From: a virus
Virus record (IMG/VR): IMGVR_UViG_3300017769_000030
Coordinates: 1 to 42,050 of that record
Direction: 5' to 3' (one strand)
DNA length: 42,050 bases
The notes beneath the pieces are model-generated. The model was not told where the DNA came from, did not search any database, and saw only the letters and a list, made by a program, of their open reading frames with translations. How positions within the stretch are numbered: the first letter of the stretch is position 1; each line of letters opens with the position of its first letter. The translations under genes were made by a program, and so were the position numbers. Positions 9,010 to 16,163 of the stretch are shown here, piece after piece.

Positions 9010-9129
9010 TTACAGGGCAGCGATCAGAGCGGCCACGGAATTGATGATCTGGGCTGAGGCCCAAAGGCCGGCCACACCGATGACGGCCCAGGCCAGCCGC
9101 CGGGCATGCCGGTTCTCGGCGATCTGCAT
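9010..9129 (-). CDS. Small 39-residue membrane protein
   Basis: Starts at the ATG at 9129, with GGAGG six bases before it. The product has a basic N-terminus (NRHARRLAW) followed by one hydrophobic segment of about 25 residues (AVIGVAGLWASAQIIN...). It is bracketed by terminators at 8961-8989 and 9198-9232, so it may be a separate little transcription unit. Function unknown; it could be a membrane toxin-like peptide, an extra holin-like protein or an assembly factor. Confidence 0.6.
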   Translation of the reverse strand: MQIAENRHARRLAWAVIGVAGLWASAQIINSVAALIAAL

Positions 9130-9197
9130 GCAAACCTCCAGCAATTTGCTATAATCCAAATGCGTCGCTCCTTGGTCTGGTCAAGGGGTAGAACGAA

Positions 9198-9232
9198 GAA
9201 ACCCCGGAGGGTGGCTGCCCTGCCGGGGTTTC
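9198..9232. terminator. Strong bidirectional hairpin terminator
   Basis: GAAACCCCGG pairs with CCGGGGTTTC and an inner AGGG/CCCT extends the stem. It lies in the 200-bp gap between the small membrane gene and the 47-residue gene, which otherwise holds no gene. Confidence 0.75.
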
Positions 9233-9306
9233 GTTTGTCTGGGCCTCCGAAAGGCCAATCTAGCTTTTACCAGGGCCAGCAGCCGATGCGGCTGTCAGGC
9301 ACCCAT

Positions 9307-9327
9307 AAAAACCCGCCGGAGCGGGGT
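9307..9327 (-). terminator. Intrinsic terminator after the lipoprotein cassette
   Basis: On the minus strand CCCGC-TCCG-GCGGG is followed by TTTTTATG. It comes directly after the stop of the 47-residue gene and closes the lipoprotein cassette. Confidence 0.8.
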
Positions 9328-9331
9328 CTGT

Positions 9332-9475
9332 TTAGTGGGCTGGTCCGGTCGGGCCGGAATCGCCGTCATCGTCATCCTGCTTGGGCCGCAAGCCCTCCAT
9401 GATCAGATCCTCTAGTGGCGTTTCATCGGCGCTCGCGACCTGGGTTTCGCCAGCATTGTTCAGATGCACCGTCAT
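9332..9475 (-). CDS. Small acidic protein, 47 residues
   Basis: ATG at 9475 overlaps the stop of the upstream lipoprotein gene (ATGA) and is preceded by GGAGG, so it is translated with it. The product is hydrophilic and acidic (PKQDDDDGDSGPTG) and ends just before a terminator. No signal peptide or known motif. Being the last gene of a three-gene lipoprotein unit it probably works with those genes, but what it does is unknown. Confidence 0.6.
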   Translation of the reverse strand: MTVHLNNAGETQVASADETPLEDLIMEGLRPKQDDDDGDSGPTGPAH

Positions 9476-9888
9476 GGCGCCTCCTTCATGGCCTTAGCGC
9501 AGTACGGGGACGCCTTCACCAGGCCCTCGTCGGACCGCAGAATCGCATCCTTTGAAAGTGCATAATCCGACCGGATCACTATGGCGTCCGGCCTGACATC
9601 TCGGATTGAGGCGGTCGTGCTTTCCTGGAAGATGAGCCGCTTACCATCATATTTGAGTCTGTTTACGGCGTGCTTCTCGTTCCAGGAGTAGCAGTACAGG
9701 CCTGTGCCGTCCTCGTTGATCTTCAGGGTGAGCAGGTATGCGGACATGCTTCCGGTCCAGGTGCCCACCATCGAATCGCCGGGAGAGACCGCCCTCGTTT
9801 CTGAGAACCTTCCGCTGAGCATGTCATCGACCGGATTGGAGCAGCCGCCCAGGATGCCAGCGAATAGCACCAATGCACCGAACCTCAT
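9472..9888 (-). CDS. Predicted lipoprotein (moron candidate)
   Basis: 138 residues. The N-terminal signal ends in lipobox LGGC at about residue 16, so the mature protein should be lipid-anchored in the envelope. The body has a small beta-rich domain (MVGTWTGSMSAYLLTLKINEDGTG) like short calycin-type domains. It overlaps the upstream lipoprotein by 4 bp. Prophage lipoproteins between tape measure and tip genes often alter the lysogen's surface or block superinfection; that is inferred here. Confidence 0.75.
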   Translation of the reverse strand: MRFGALVLFAGILGGCSNPVDDMLSGRFSETRAVSPGDSMVGTWTGSMSAYLLTLKINEDGTGLYCYSWNEKHAVNRLKYDGKRLIFQESTTASIRDVRPDAIVIRSDYALSKDAILRSDEGLVKASPYCAKAMKEAP

Positions 9889-10412
9889 TGCTCCGATCCT
9901 TTTGGGGCAACCCTGAAGTGATCGCGCTCTTGGTGGGCCGTATGGACCACGTAGACATCCACGGGCTCGTCGGTGATGGGCTTCTCAAGCGGCACGATGG
10001 TCGTCGTCCACCACATCTTGAGGGAGCTGGAGCTGGGCACGTTGGGCACACTGTCGGTGCCTTCCTTCCGACTGACCTCTTCCCCGTCACGCTTAACCAC
10101 GATTTCCAGCCACTTCCCCTTCGCTGAATCCAGGGAGTAGGCGTCAAGGCGCACCACGAAATACCCGCCAGGCCAAGGGATCTCGTCCGCCTCTTTCATG
10201 GCCAATTCGGCCTCTTTGCGCTCACGCTCTTGGAGCATCGAGGGCGTGACATACTCCAGTGTGACTCGCCCCATGTAAGAGCTTTTCTCTACGTGCTCAA
10301 TGGGGTAGCCATTGCCCTCGTTCGTTGGGACCCCCATCATCTTGTCCATGTTGGCACAGCTGGACAACGCCAGGGTCAGCGCCAGCACCATGGATGCCAT
10401 TTTTATTGTCAT
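9885..10412 (-). CDS. Predicted lipoprotein (moron candidate)
   Basis: Start taken at 10412 (MTIKMAS) because AAGGGA lies at proper distance; an ATG six bases upstream is too near it. The signal peptide ends in LSSC at about residue 20. The ~155-residue mature part is hydrophilic, with a beta-rich centre (GGYFVVRLDAYSLDSAKGKW). It heads a three-gene unit with its own terminator. A Crp-type palindrome lies between this gene and the tape-measure stop, so the unit may be expressed from the lysogen. Confidence 0.75.
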   Translation of the reverse strand: MTIKMASMVLALTLALSSCANMDKMMGVPTNEGNGYPIEHVEKSSYMGRVTLEYVTPSMLQERERKEAELAMKEADEIPWPGGYFVVRLDAYSLDSAKGKWLEIVVKRDGEEVSRKEGTDSVPNVPSSSSLKMWWTTTIVPLEKPITDEPVDVYVVHTAHQERDHFRVAPKGSEQ

Positions 10413-10450
10413 GTGCATTCCCTTTTTTGCGTGTTGAGGCCCAAATCCTA

Positions 10451-10466
10451 TGTGATGCAGGTCACA
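10451..10466. promoter_or_regulatory. Crp/Vfr-type palindrome upstream of the lipoprotein genes
   Basis: TGTGATGCAGGTCACA matches the core TGTGA-N6-TCACA exactly. On the minus strand a possible promoter (TAGACG, 17 bp, TAGGAT) straddles it, with the palindrome in the spacer. It lies in the only gap between the tape-measure gene and the lipoproteins. Binding is inferred from consensus alone. Confidence 0.5.
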
Positions 10467-10470
10467 CCGT

Positions 10471-12663
10471 CTAGCGAAGGGTCCGCCCGTTTCGGCTGTT
10501 AGAGTCGATCAGCACGTAGTCCTTGTTGGCGATCCTTTCTTTTAAGGCGTCGCCGAACATATCCGCAAGCTCATCTTTGGTGGCGCCCACGACGCTGCCC
10601 TGAACTGTGATCGAGATCGAGCTGCCGCCGCCACTATCGGCCCCTCTGCCGCCGTCTAGCTGTACCGGTGCGGGTGCTGCCGGGACAGTGTTCACGCCCC
10701 CCGTGATAGCGGCCGCACCTCCGCCGCCGTTGAAATTGGCGGATTTAATGGCGCTGAGCTGTGCTGTCTGGGCCACTACGGCAGCGGTGGCAGCAATTGG
10801 CGCCAGGATGTGACCGATCACCGGCACCGCCGAGGCAGAGGCATATGCGTTGGTGGCTGCCAGCGGGATATTGATTGCCCCCTGCGCAATAGCCGCCGCC
10901 TTGCCAATCTCGAACATCTTGCGGTTTTCGCTGGCCATGAGGCCGGTCAGCAGGCCAAACACGTCGGCCGTGCCTTTAAGCTGCAATTTCCACCGCTGCT
11001 GGTCGAGATTGTTAAGGCTTTCCTTATGCCTCTCCTCCTCAGCAGCTATCGCATCATTCCATTTGGTGCGATTGTCGAAGTCGGCAGAGCGGGCCGCCTC
11101 CAGCACCTCGAGGCGCCGCTGATGATGCTCCCGAAGAAGCTCCTCCTCGGTCATGTACCGCTCAAGCAGCTGCTCGCCCGCGTCGATGTCGGTGGCGCGC
11201 TCCTTGTCCATCTCCGCCAGGATTTCAGCCGCGTCCCGGCGTGACTTGATGCTGAACTCCAGCGCCTTCTGCTCGGCCTCATACGCCTCGATCTGCCGGT
11301 ACGACCCTTCGATGGCGGCAAGCTGCGCGGCGGTGGCGCCTTCTTTCTGGGCGCGGTACAGCTCCTCCTGGCGGGCCGTCATGCCCAGGGTTTCGGCTTC
11401 CAGCTGGAGGGCTGCGACTCGCTTCTGGATGGAGTCTGTGGCTTTGTCGTCACCGCCGCCCCCCGGTGGCTCGGGCGGATCGCCGCCGCCCTGGTCCGGG
11501 TTGGTGTTGCCGAAGCCCTGGTTGAAACTCTGCTGTAGGTCGTAGGCCACCTCAAGCCGTTCGCGCACCTCCTCGATCTTGCGCTTGATCTCTTCGTCGC
11601 TGGTGAACACCAGCCCGATGTCTTTCTCCAGAAAGGAGGCATCCAGCTGCTTCTCCAGGCCGGCGAGCTCGCGCTCAAGCCTTGGGATGTCGTCGGCGGC
11701 CACGCCGTTGATCTTGGAGGCCAGCTCGGCACCAAGGTATTCGGTGAAGTTCACCACTTCGCTGGCGCCAGAGGCCATGGTGCCGATCAGTGTGGCGAAG
11801 GCTGTGCCAAGGGTGACCACGCTGTCTTTAAAGTTCGGGTCGGTGACAAGTTCCCGCAGGTCATCAATGGCGTCATTGAAGCCGGAAACGTCGGTCTCGC
11901 CGAAGGTGTCGATCAGGTCGTTGCGCAGCTGCTGGAGAGACTGGCCCACGGTGCGGGGCATGTCCTGGAATTCGCGGTTGATGCTGTCCGCGCTGGATAG
12001 GAGCGCCCGGGTCACCGCCGATCCGGTCAGCTGGCCCTCGGCGCCAAGGGTCCGCAGCTGGCCGATGGTCACGCCCAGGCCATCGGCAATGGCGCGCGCC
12101 AGGCGAGGGCTGTTCTCCAGGACCGAGTTCAGCTCCTCGCCGCGCAGCGTGCCGGAGGCCATGCCCTGGGAGAGCTGGAGGGTGGCGGAGGCCGCTTCCT
12201 GCGCGCTGGCGCCGGAGACCACGAACGACTGGTTAATCGCTCGGGTGACCGTCAAAAGCTGCTGGTTGGTCAGGTCGAGCTCTTCACTGGAGCGAGCCAG
12301 CCGGGCGTACAGGTTGATGGTTTCCTCGAGGCCGCCCCGGGTCTCCTGGGCTAGCTTGTAGGCCGCCTCGTAGGTGTCGTTCAGCTCCTCCTGGCTCTCG
12401 GTCACCAGTCGCAGCTGGGAGCGCAGCTCGGAGTAGGTATCCGAGGCCTGAACCACGGCGCGGATCGCCACACCAATGCCCACCGCCGCCAGGACATTGC
12501 GCAGGCCGCGATACGCCCCGCCCAGTTGGTCGGTGGCGCGGGTGAGCCGCTCGGTTTCCTGCTCCGCCCGGCGTGACTTGTCGGTCAGGCCATCCAGGGA
12601 CCGCTGGCCACGGTCCACTTCGCGGCTGTCAACGGCTAGTACGAGACGCGCTGTTTCGGTCAT
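10471..12663 (-). CDS. H: Tail tape measure protein
   Basis: 730 residues. The N-terminal ~50-270 matches the conserved tape-measure domain (RGLRNVLAAVGIGVAIRAVV, then YARLARSSEELDL). Long helical, coiled-coil stretches follow, with a hydrophobic segment near 560-640 and a Gly-rich tail (GGGGAAAITGG). The protein spans the tail lumen, sets tail length and is ejected with DNA. By the usual relation its size suits a tail of roughly 100 nm. The start overlaps the end of the T-frame by 35 bp, as in lambda. Confidence 0.93.
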   Translation of the reverse strand: MTETARLVLAVDSREVDRGQRSLDGLTDKSRRAEQETERLTRATDQLGGAYRGLRNVLAAVGIGVAIRAVVQASDTYSELRSQLRLVTESQEELNDTYEAAYKLAQETRGGLEETINLYARLARSSEELDLTNQQLLTVTRAINQSFVVSGASAQEAASATLQLSQGMASGTLRGEELNSVLENSPRLARAIADGLGVTIGQLRTLGAEGQLTGSAVTRALLSSADSINREFQDMPRTVGQSLQQLRNDLIDTFGETDVSGFNDAIDDLRELVTDPNFKDSVVTLGTAFATLIGTMASGASEVVNFTEYLGAELASKINGVAADDIPRLERELAGLEKQLDASFLEKDIGLVFTSDEEIKRKIEEVRERLEVAYDLQQSFNQGFGNTNPDQGGGDPPEPPGGGGDDKATDSIQKRVAALQLEAETLGMTARQEELYRAQKEGATAAQLAAIEGSYRQIEAYEAEQKALEFSIKSRRDAAEILAEMDKERATDIDAGEQLLERYMTEEELLREHHQRRLEVLEAARSADFDNRTKWNDAIAAEEERHKESLNNLDQQRWKLQLKGTADVFGLLTGLMASENRKMFEIGKAAAIAQGAINIPLAATNAYASASAVPVIGHILAPIAATAAVVAQTAQLSAIKSANFNGGGGAAAITGGVNTVPAAPAPVQLDGGRGADSGGGSSISITVQGSVVGATKDELADMFGDALKERIANKDYVLIDSNSRNGRTLR

Positions 12664-12936
12664 TCCAGGCCTTCGATCTCAGGTGGTCCAGATGCCGCAG
12701 CACATCCACTTCCCAGGGCAGGAGGTGGACGCGCTTCAGTGCGGCCCAGTGATGAATCTCGGTGTAGGAGCAGTCGCCCAGCTCACAGAACCAGCCCCAC
12801 AGGTAGGCGGTGCCCTCCGGTGGCGGATCTGTTCTCAGGCTCTTGGGTTTCTTGCCGGTCTGGCGGTAAACCGCCTCAAGCTGCTGCCGGCGGCTGGCGC
12901 CGGTCTTGGGGTCCGGAATCGTGTCCGCTATTTCTT
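12629..12936 (-). CDS. T: T-like tail assembly frame, made by -1 frameshift from G
   Basis: There is no ATG of its own in a good place. This open frame joins the preceding G-like gene if ribosomes slip back one base in CGG-AAA-AAG-AAA-TAG. The ~100 added residues (ADTIPDPKTGASRRQQLEAV ... WNDRNS) contain the Trp- and Cys-rich middle typical of tail assembly proteins (AYLWGWFCELGDCSY) and end 35 bp inside the tape-measure gene. By analogy with lambda gpGT, the fusion would bind tape measure and tail tube during assembly. The frame is read directly from the sequence; slippage is inferred. Confidence 0.8.
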
Positions 12937-12942
12937 TTTCCG
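12928..12942 (-). promoter_or_regulatory. Programmed -1 frameshift site
   Basis: On the minus strand the frame reads CGG AAA AAG AAA TAG. A one-base backward slip within the A-run gives GAA AAA GAA ATA GCG and opens the T frame. It is not the canonical GGGAAAG of lambda, but A-AAG is a known slip codon and the stop follows at once. Confidence 0.75.
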
Positions 12943-13320
12943 CCCACTCGTAGAGTCGGTGGACGGCTTCCCGAAAAAACGCGCATCACGCGAGGCGTGG
13001 CGGTCGATCATGTCCCGGAGCTGGGGAGCTTCGCGGAGCAAGGTCTTCACGTTCTCCTCGGTGAATTCTTCCGGCAGGTTCCAGCCGGCCACCAAGGTCG
13101 CGCACAGCGCCACATGGCGCTCGGTGCTGTTTACGGGCTGCCCCTTGGCGACCGCCTCCATGTCCTCGCGCCATGCGTCTTGCTTGGCCTGCTGGAAGGC
13201 GTCAGACCATTGGGAGCGGATAACCAGGTGGTATTCGGTCTTGGTGCCGTCCGGATGCGACAGGGGCACTTCCGTGCCCTCATTGGCTTTCTCGCGGGTG
13301 AAGAACGCTTTCATGCTCAT
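12928..13320 (-). CDS. G: G-like tail assembly chaperone
   Basis: 130 residues, ending RKKK-stop at the slippery A-run. It is a soluble helical protein (QWSDAFQQAKQDAWREDM, LREAPQLRDMIDRHASRDA). It lies between tail tube and tape measure, the fixed position of the lambda G gene in siphoviruses. Its ATG overlaps the stop of the tail-tube gene by one base. With its frameshifted form it acts as a chaperone for the tape measure and is absent from mature virions in the known cases. Confidence 0.85.
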   Translation of the reverse strand: MSMKAFFTREKANEGTEVPLSHPDGTKTEYHLVIRSQWSDAFQQAKQDAWREDMEAVAKGQPVNSTERHVALCATLVAGWNLPEEFTEENVKTLLREAPQLRDMIDRHASRDARFFGKPSTDSTSGRKKK

Positions 13321-14258
13321 TACGCAGCACCCCGCAGGATCACGATCTGGCTTTCCTCGGTGGCGTCATACAGGGCCTGGAAGTCCATGGAGACGGTGAC
13401 CTCGCCCTCGCCGCTCACGTCCGGCTGGCCGGAGTTGTACTTCACGCGCGGCAGGCTGAACGTGTAGGCGTTCGTGCCGTCGCTCAGGGCGAACTCCAGG
13501 CTGGATTCGGTTTCGTTAAGGAACTTCTCGTACAGCGTCTCGCTGTCGAAAAACGCCGTGATGGAGCCGGTCAGGTTGGAGCGGGCGATGCTCATGCACG
13601 CCGCCGTATCCGAGCCCACAACGAACAGCGGGGACAGACCGTTCTCCAGGGTCAGGGACAGCTCGGTGACGGTCGCAATGGGGGAGCCGCCCTCGCTGAC
13701 CTGGCCGGAGAACGAATCGAACGGGCTGGTGGTGCTCGCGTCCTGATAGGTGGCGCCCGCAATCGCGGTCTGAGCCGGCGCGTCCATGGAGCGGCCCACC
13801 AGACCAAACGAACTGGTGATGATGGCGTTGGTGGAGACCGTCAGGTTCCAGGTGTTGAACTCACAGCCCAGGTAGCGCAGGTACTGGCCGATGTCCGCAA
13901 AGTGCCGCTCGATGGTGAACGGCCGGCGAACCACGCCCGCTTTCAGCGTGTCGGTGCCGGCGGAGGGGGAATCTTCCTCCCACGTCCCGCACAGCACCGC
14001 CTCGAGCATCGGACCGAACGCACCGCCGAAGCTCAGCTCGGTGGAAATGTCGCCGCCCACCTGCTTGTTGCCGTGGCGCATGTCGGCGATCTGCCGGTCA
14101 GCGCGCAGCTCGTTGCTTTGCAGGGCCTCTTTCGTCAGGGCCAGCGTGGTGCCGGTCTGGCGAATCGGGGTGAAGTCGGGGGTTGCCGGAGTGGTGCCGG
14201 CTTCGGTTTCGGCCACCAGGGCCATAGAGTGGCGTGAGCCGTTTGCAGGGCAGCCCAT
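13320..14258 (-). CDS. V: Major tail tube protein
   Basis: 312 residues, with GGAGG seven bases before the ATG. The sequence looks like the phage tail tube families of siphoviruses (DUF/Phage_tube_2-like): N-terminal PDFTPIRQTGTTLALTKEAL and ELRADRQIADMRHGNKQVGG are typical of this family, and the C-terminus has VSMDFQALYD. A beta-sandwich fold with a possible Ig-like addition is expected. It polymerises round the tape measure to form the tail tube. It lies between a moron island and the G/T genes, one base overlapping G. Confidence 0.88.
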   Translation of the reverse strand: MGCPANGSRHSMALVAETEAGTTPATPDFTPIRQTGTTLALTKEALQSNELRADRQIADMRHGNKQVGGDISTELSFGGAFGPMLEAVLCGTWEEDSPSAGTDTLKAGVVRRPFTIERHFADIGQYLRYLGCEFNTWNLTVSTNAIITSSFGLVGRSMDAPAQTAIAGATYQDASTTSPFDSFSGQVSEGGSPIATVTELSLTLENGLSPLFVVGSDTAACMSIARSNLTGSITAFFDSETLYEKFLNETESSLEFALSDGTNAYTFSLPRVKYNSGQPDVSGEGEVTVSMDFQALYDATEESQIVILRGAA

Positions 14259-14284
14259 ATCGAACCTCCATCAAGGGAATGCCG

Positions 14285-14420
14285 CGTCTCACGACGGGGC
14301 GGTTTGGACGTCTCACGACGGCCAGAAACGAAAAAGGGCGAGGAAAGGCCGGCAAATCCGGTTTGATTCCTCGCCCTTTTGGGGTTGAAAAATGCACCAC
14401 GCCCCCACGTCTCACGACGG
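14285..14420 (+). repeat. Three copies of CGTCTCACGACGG in non-coding DNA
   Basis: Copies at 14285-14297, 14309-14321 and 14408-14420. Each holds CGTC-tcac-GACG, a small inverted repeat. The first two are 24 bp apart, the third 99 bp on, across a terminator. They occupy the gap between the tail tube gene and a 69-residue gene. A protein-binding or recombination role is possible; none is known to me. Confidence 0.7.
14333..14380. terminator. Strong bidirectional terminator between repeat copies
   Basis: A 13-bp stem (AAAGGGCGAGGAA pairing with TTCCTCGCCCTTT) with A- and T-runs on both sides. On the minus strand it ends in TTTTTCGTTTCTGG, the tail shared by two other terminators here. It separates the moron island from the tail tube gene. 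Confidence 0.85.
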
Positions 14421-14435
14421 TAGGGCGCAGCGGCT

Positions 14436-14645
14436 TTAAGTTTTGCTTCCGGGCACCACTTTCAGCAGGGAAGTGACGCTGCGCGGGAAGAATTTCTTGG
14501 TTTTCTGCACCATCTGCGCGTAGGCACGCTCGTATCTCGGCACATCCTCCGGCTCAAGATCGTTCAGGGGATCGCAGCACTCCATGGCATTGAGAACGGC
14601 CAGCACATCTTCGGCGTCCATTTCCAGAATTACGCGCTTGTTCAT
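14436..14645 (-). CDS. Small hypothetical protein in a moron island
   Basis: 69 residues, starting MNKRVILEMDAEDVLAVLNA, with a mixed-charge helical body and a basic C-terminus (VQKTKKFFPRSVTSLLKV). It is followed by the repeat/terminator block and lies divergent from the plus-strand gene at 14767. Short soluble proteins of this type in structural operons are often lysogen-expressed cargo. No family recognised. Weak GAGA ribosome site. Confidence 0.55.
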   Translation of the reverse strand: MNKRVILEMDAEDVLAVLNAMECCDPLNDLEPEDVPRYERAYAQMVQKTKKFFPRSVTSLLKVVPGSKT

Positions 14646-14734
14646 AGCAGTGTCTCATCCATAAAAAGGGTAAGGAATGGCTTCGGCAATAGGGGGCTAT
14701 TCATACCCCTTTCAGGTCTGACCGCCAAGCACTC

Positions 14735-14765
14735 TGAACAAACCCAATTCATAGAGGTTTGTTCA
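14735..14765. promoter_or_regulatory. Perfect 10-bp inverted repeat before the HTH moron
   Basis: TGAACAAACC (14735-14744) and GGTTTGTTCA (14756-14765) are separated by 11 bp, giving 21 bp centre to centre, two helical turns. It ends one base before the ATG of the small DNA-binding gene, so it is a likely autoregulatory operator in the divergent intergenic region. Confidence 0.65.
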
Positions 14766-14766
14766 A

Positions 14767-14967
14767 ATGAAGATTACCCCTCAAGGTGGCCTGACCACCA
14801 TTCAGTTTGGCGCACAAATCGGCATCAAGCCGGAATCTATCCGCGTGCGACTCTGCCAGACCGGCAGTTACTTCGGTGTTACCCCTCGCAAACTACCCAA
14901 TGGGCGGCTGTTGTGGCCCGCTGATGCGGCGGAACAGCTGCTCAGCCCGAGGCAGTCGCCCGGCTGA
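14767..14967 (+). CDS. Small helix-turn-helix protein, opposite to the late operon
   Basis: 66 residues. TTIQFGAQIGIKPESIRVRL fits a MerR/AlpA-type winged HTH, and GRLLWPADAAEQLL resembles the wing of excisionase-like proteins. It is the only plus-strand gene within the structural block, and its 3' end overlaps the convergent tail gene by 26 bp. A perfect inverted repeat lies directly in front of the start. It probably represses its own and the divergent gene's promoters; whether it acts elsewhere is unknown. Confidence 0.7.
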   Translation: MKITPQGGLTTIQFGAQIGIKPESIRVRLCQTGSYFGVTPRKLPNGRLLWPADAAEQLLSPRQSPG

Positions 14968-15418
14968 TCCAGGCGCTGTAGTAAATCGTCATCGTGGTTC
15001 GGGACCAGTTCTCGACCCGCCGAGGCTGCTCGTAGCCGCAGGAGCGGATCAGTACCGGCAACGGATCCCAAACCAGGAACTCCTGGGCCCGGAAATCAGC
15101 GATCAGGGTCTCGGACAGGGCTGGCGCGTTGAAGCGCGTGCCCGCCTTGTACCGCCGGGCGATCTGATCGGCCAGGGTGATGGCCGGGATGTCTCCGTCG
15201 TTGAGCGGGTGATTCAGGTCGATCTGCAGGACGCCGTCGTGCCGGTCCATGCCTTCGTCGCCGCAGGTGGCCACGCCGGGCTGGCTCGGCAGCAGGGACA
15301 GCGCCGCCCACGGGTCCGTGCCCGGGGTGAAATCCTTGTTCGGGAACGCCGTGGTCAGGCCGAAATCACCATCCAGCCAGCTCAGGACCAGCGCATTGCG
15401 AATATCCAGGTTTCTCAT
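14942..15418 (-). CDS. Tail terminator / completion protein
   Basis: 158 residues. N-terminal RNALVLSWLDGDFGLTTAFPNKDFTP and the C-terminal RTTMTIYYSAWISRATA suit the phage tail terminator family (DUF4128-like), which caps the tail tube and joins it to the head. Its ATG overlaps the HK97-gp10-like gene upstream (ATGA). The position before the tail tube gene is the usual one. The 3' end overlaps a convergent moron gene, suggesting the moron was added here. Confidence 0.75.
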   Translation of the reverse strand: MRNLDIRNALVLSWLDGDFGLTTAFPNKDFTPGTDPWAALSLLPSQPGVATCGDEGMDRHDGVLQIDLNHPLNDGDIPAITLADQIARRYKAGTRFNAPALSETLIADFRAQEFLVWDPLPVLIRSCGYEQPRRVENWSRTTMTIYYSAWISRATASG

Positions 15419-15813
15419 ACGCGGTTCTTCTTGGCAGCCTCGTCGGCGATCTGGTTAAAGCGGGCCACAGTCCGGCGGACCATGCCCTCCGGGGCCTGCC
15501 TGGACCAGCCCTCGAACTCCAGGCGGTACGCATACGGCAGGTTGTTGGCCATGAAGGTCACGCCGCCGCCCTTGAGCGCCGCAACCACCTCGTTCATCTC
15601 GTTGACGGCCTGCTGCTTCTCGATCTCGCGGGCCAGCTCGCCGTCCGTCGGCGCGCCTTGGGAAATTTGCCAGTTGCCGACGAAGCGGCCGGTGCGACGG
15701 GGTGACAGGTTGATCACCTCCGCGAACACCTGGATTTCCACGGCCCGGGCGGTCTTCTCCAGGGACTGACTCGCCATCCGGCTGAACTTCTTTACGTCCG
15801 CCGCGAAGCTCAT
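15415..15813 (-). CDS. HK97 gp10-like head-tail joining protein
   Basis: 132 residues. The features NLSPRRTGRFVGNW and NLPYAYRLEFEGWSRQAPEGMVR are the conserved RTG and YA..LE(F)GWS...GMVR motifs of gp10-family neck/tail completion proteins. It overlaps both neighbours by 4 bp (ATGA), consistent with stoichiometric expression. It acts at the head-tail interface. Confidence 0.88.
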   Translation of the reverse strand: MSFAADVKKFSRMASQSLEKTARAVEIQVFAEVINLSPRRTGRFVGNWQISQGAPTDGELAREIEKQQAVNEMNEVVAALKGGGVTFMANNLPYAYRLEFEGWSRQAPEGMVRRTVARFNQIADEAAKKNRV

Positions 15814-16163
15814 GCGTCCCTCAGTTGCACAATCCAGGCGACGGAGGCCGGATCCTGCCAGGTGTTCATCACCCGCTTGCCGCCGATGTCGTCGCCGATC
15901 TCCGGGTCTGTGCTGATCTCGCTTTGCAAAACGGTCAGCTTCTCGTCGGTGGCCAGGATGTGCTCGTTGTCGACCTGCTCGGTCTTGAAGCCCCCGAACA
16001 CGCCGCGACCCTGGAAGGTCTCGGTGGTCTCGGTTTCCTCGCCGGTCAGGGGGTTGTAATCCGTGCCAGTCACCCGGGTGAGGGTGAAGCTGCGCACCGC
16101 ATCAGCCAGGGCGCCGTCGAACGCCGCGGCGATGCCGGTTTGAACGTCAGCGCGAAGACCCAT
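15810..16163 (-). CDS. Head-tail joining / stopper protein
   Basis: 117 residues, starting MGLRADVQTGIAAAFDGALADA. The central TRVTGTDYNPLTGEETETTE and C-terminal DPASVAWIVQLRDA suit head-closure (stopper) proteins of siphoviruses. It lies between the connector-like gene and the gp10-like gene with overlapping start and stop codons. Function is assigned mainly from order and size. Confidence 0.7.
   Translation of the reverse strand: MGLRADVQTGIAAAFDGALADAVRSFTLTRVTGTDYNPLTGEETETTETFQGRGVFGGFKTEQVDNEHILATDEKLTVLQSEISTDPEIGDDIGGKRVMNTWQDPASVAWIVQLRDA

Noticed and set aside
9149-9156. TATAAT on the plus strand as a promoter
   Set aside because: No -35 at suitable distance and no plus-strand gene follows.
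14285-14420. CRISPR-like array in the moron island
   Set aside because: Only three 13-bp copies, with unequal spacing (24 and 99 bp) and a terminator between; no cas genes.
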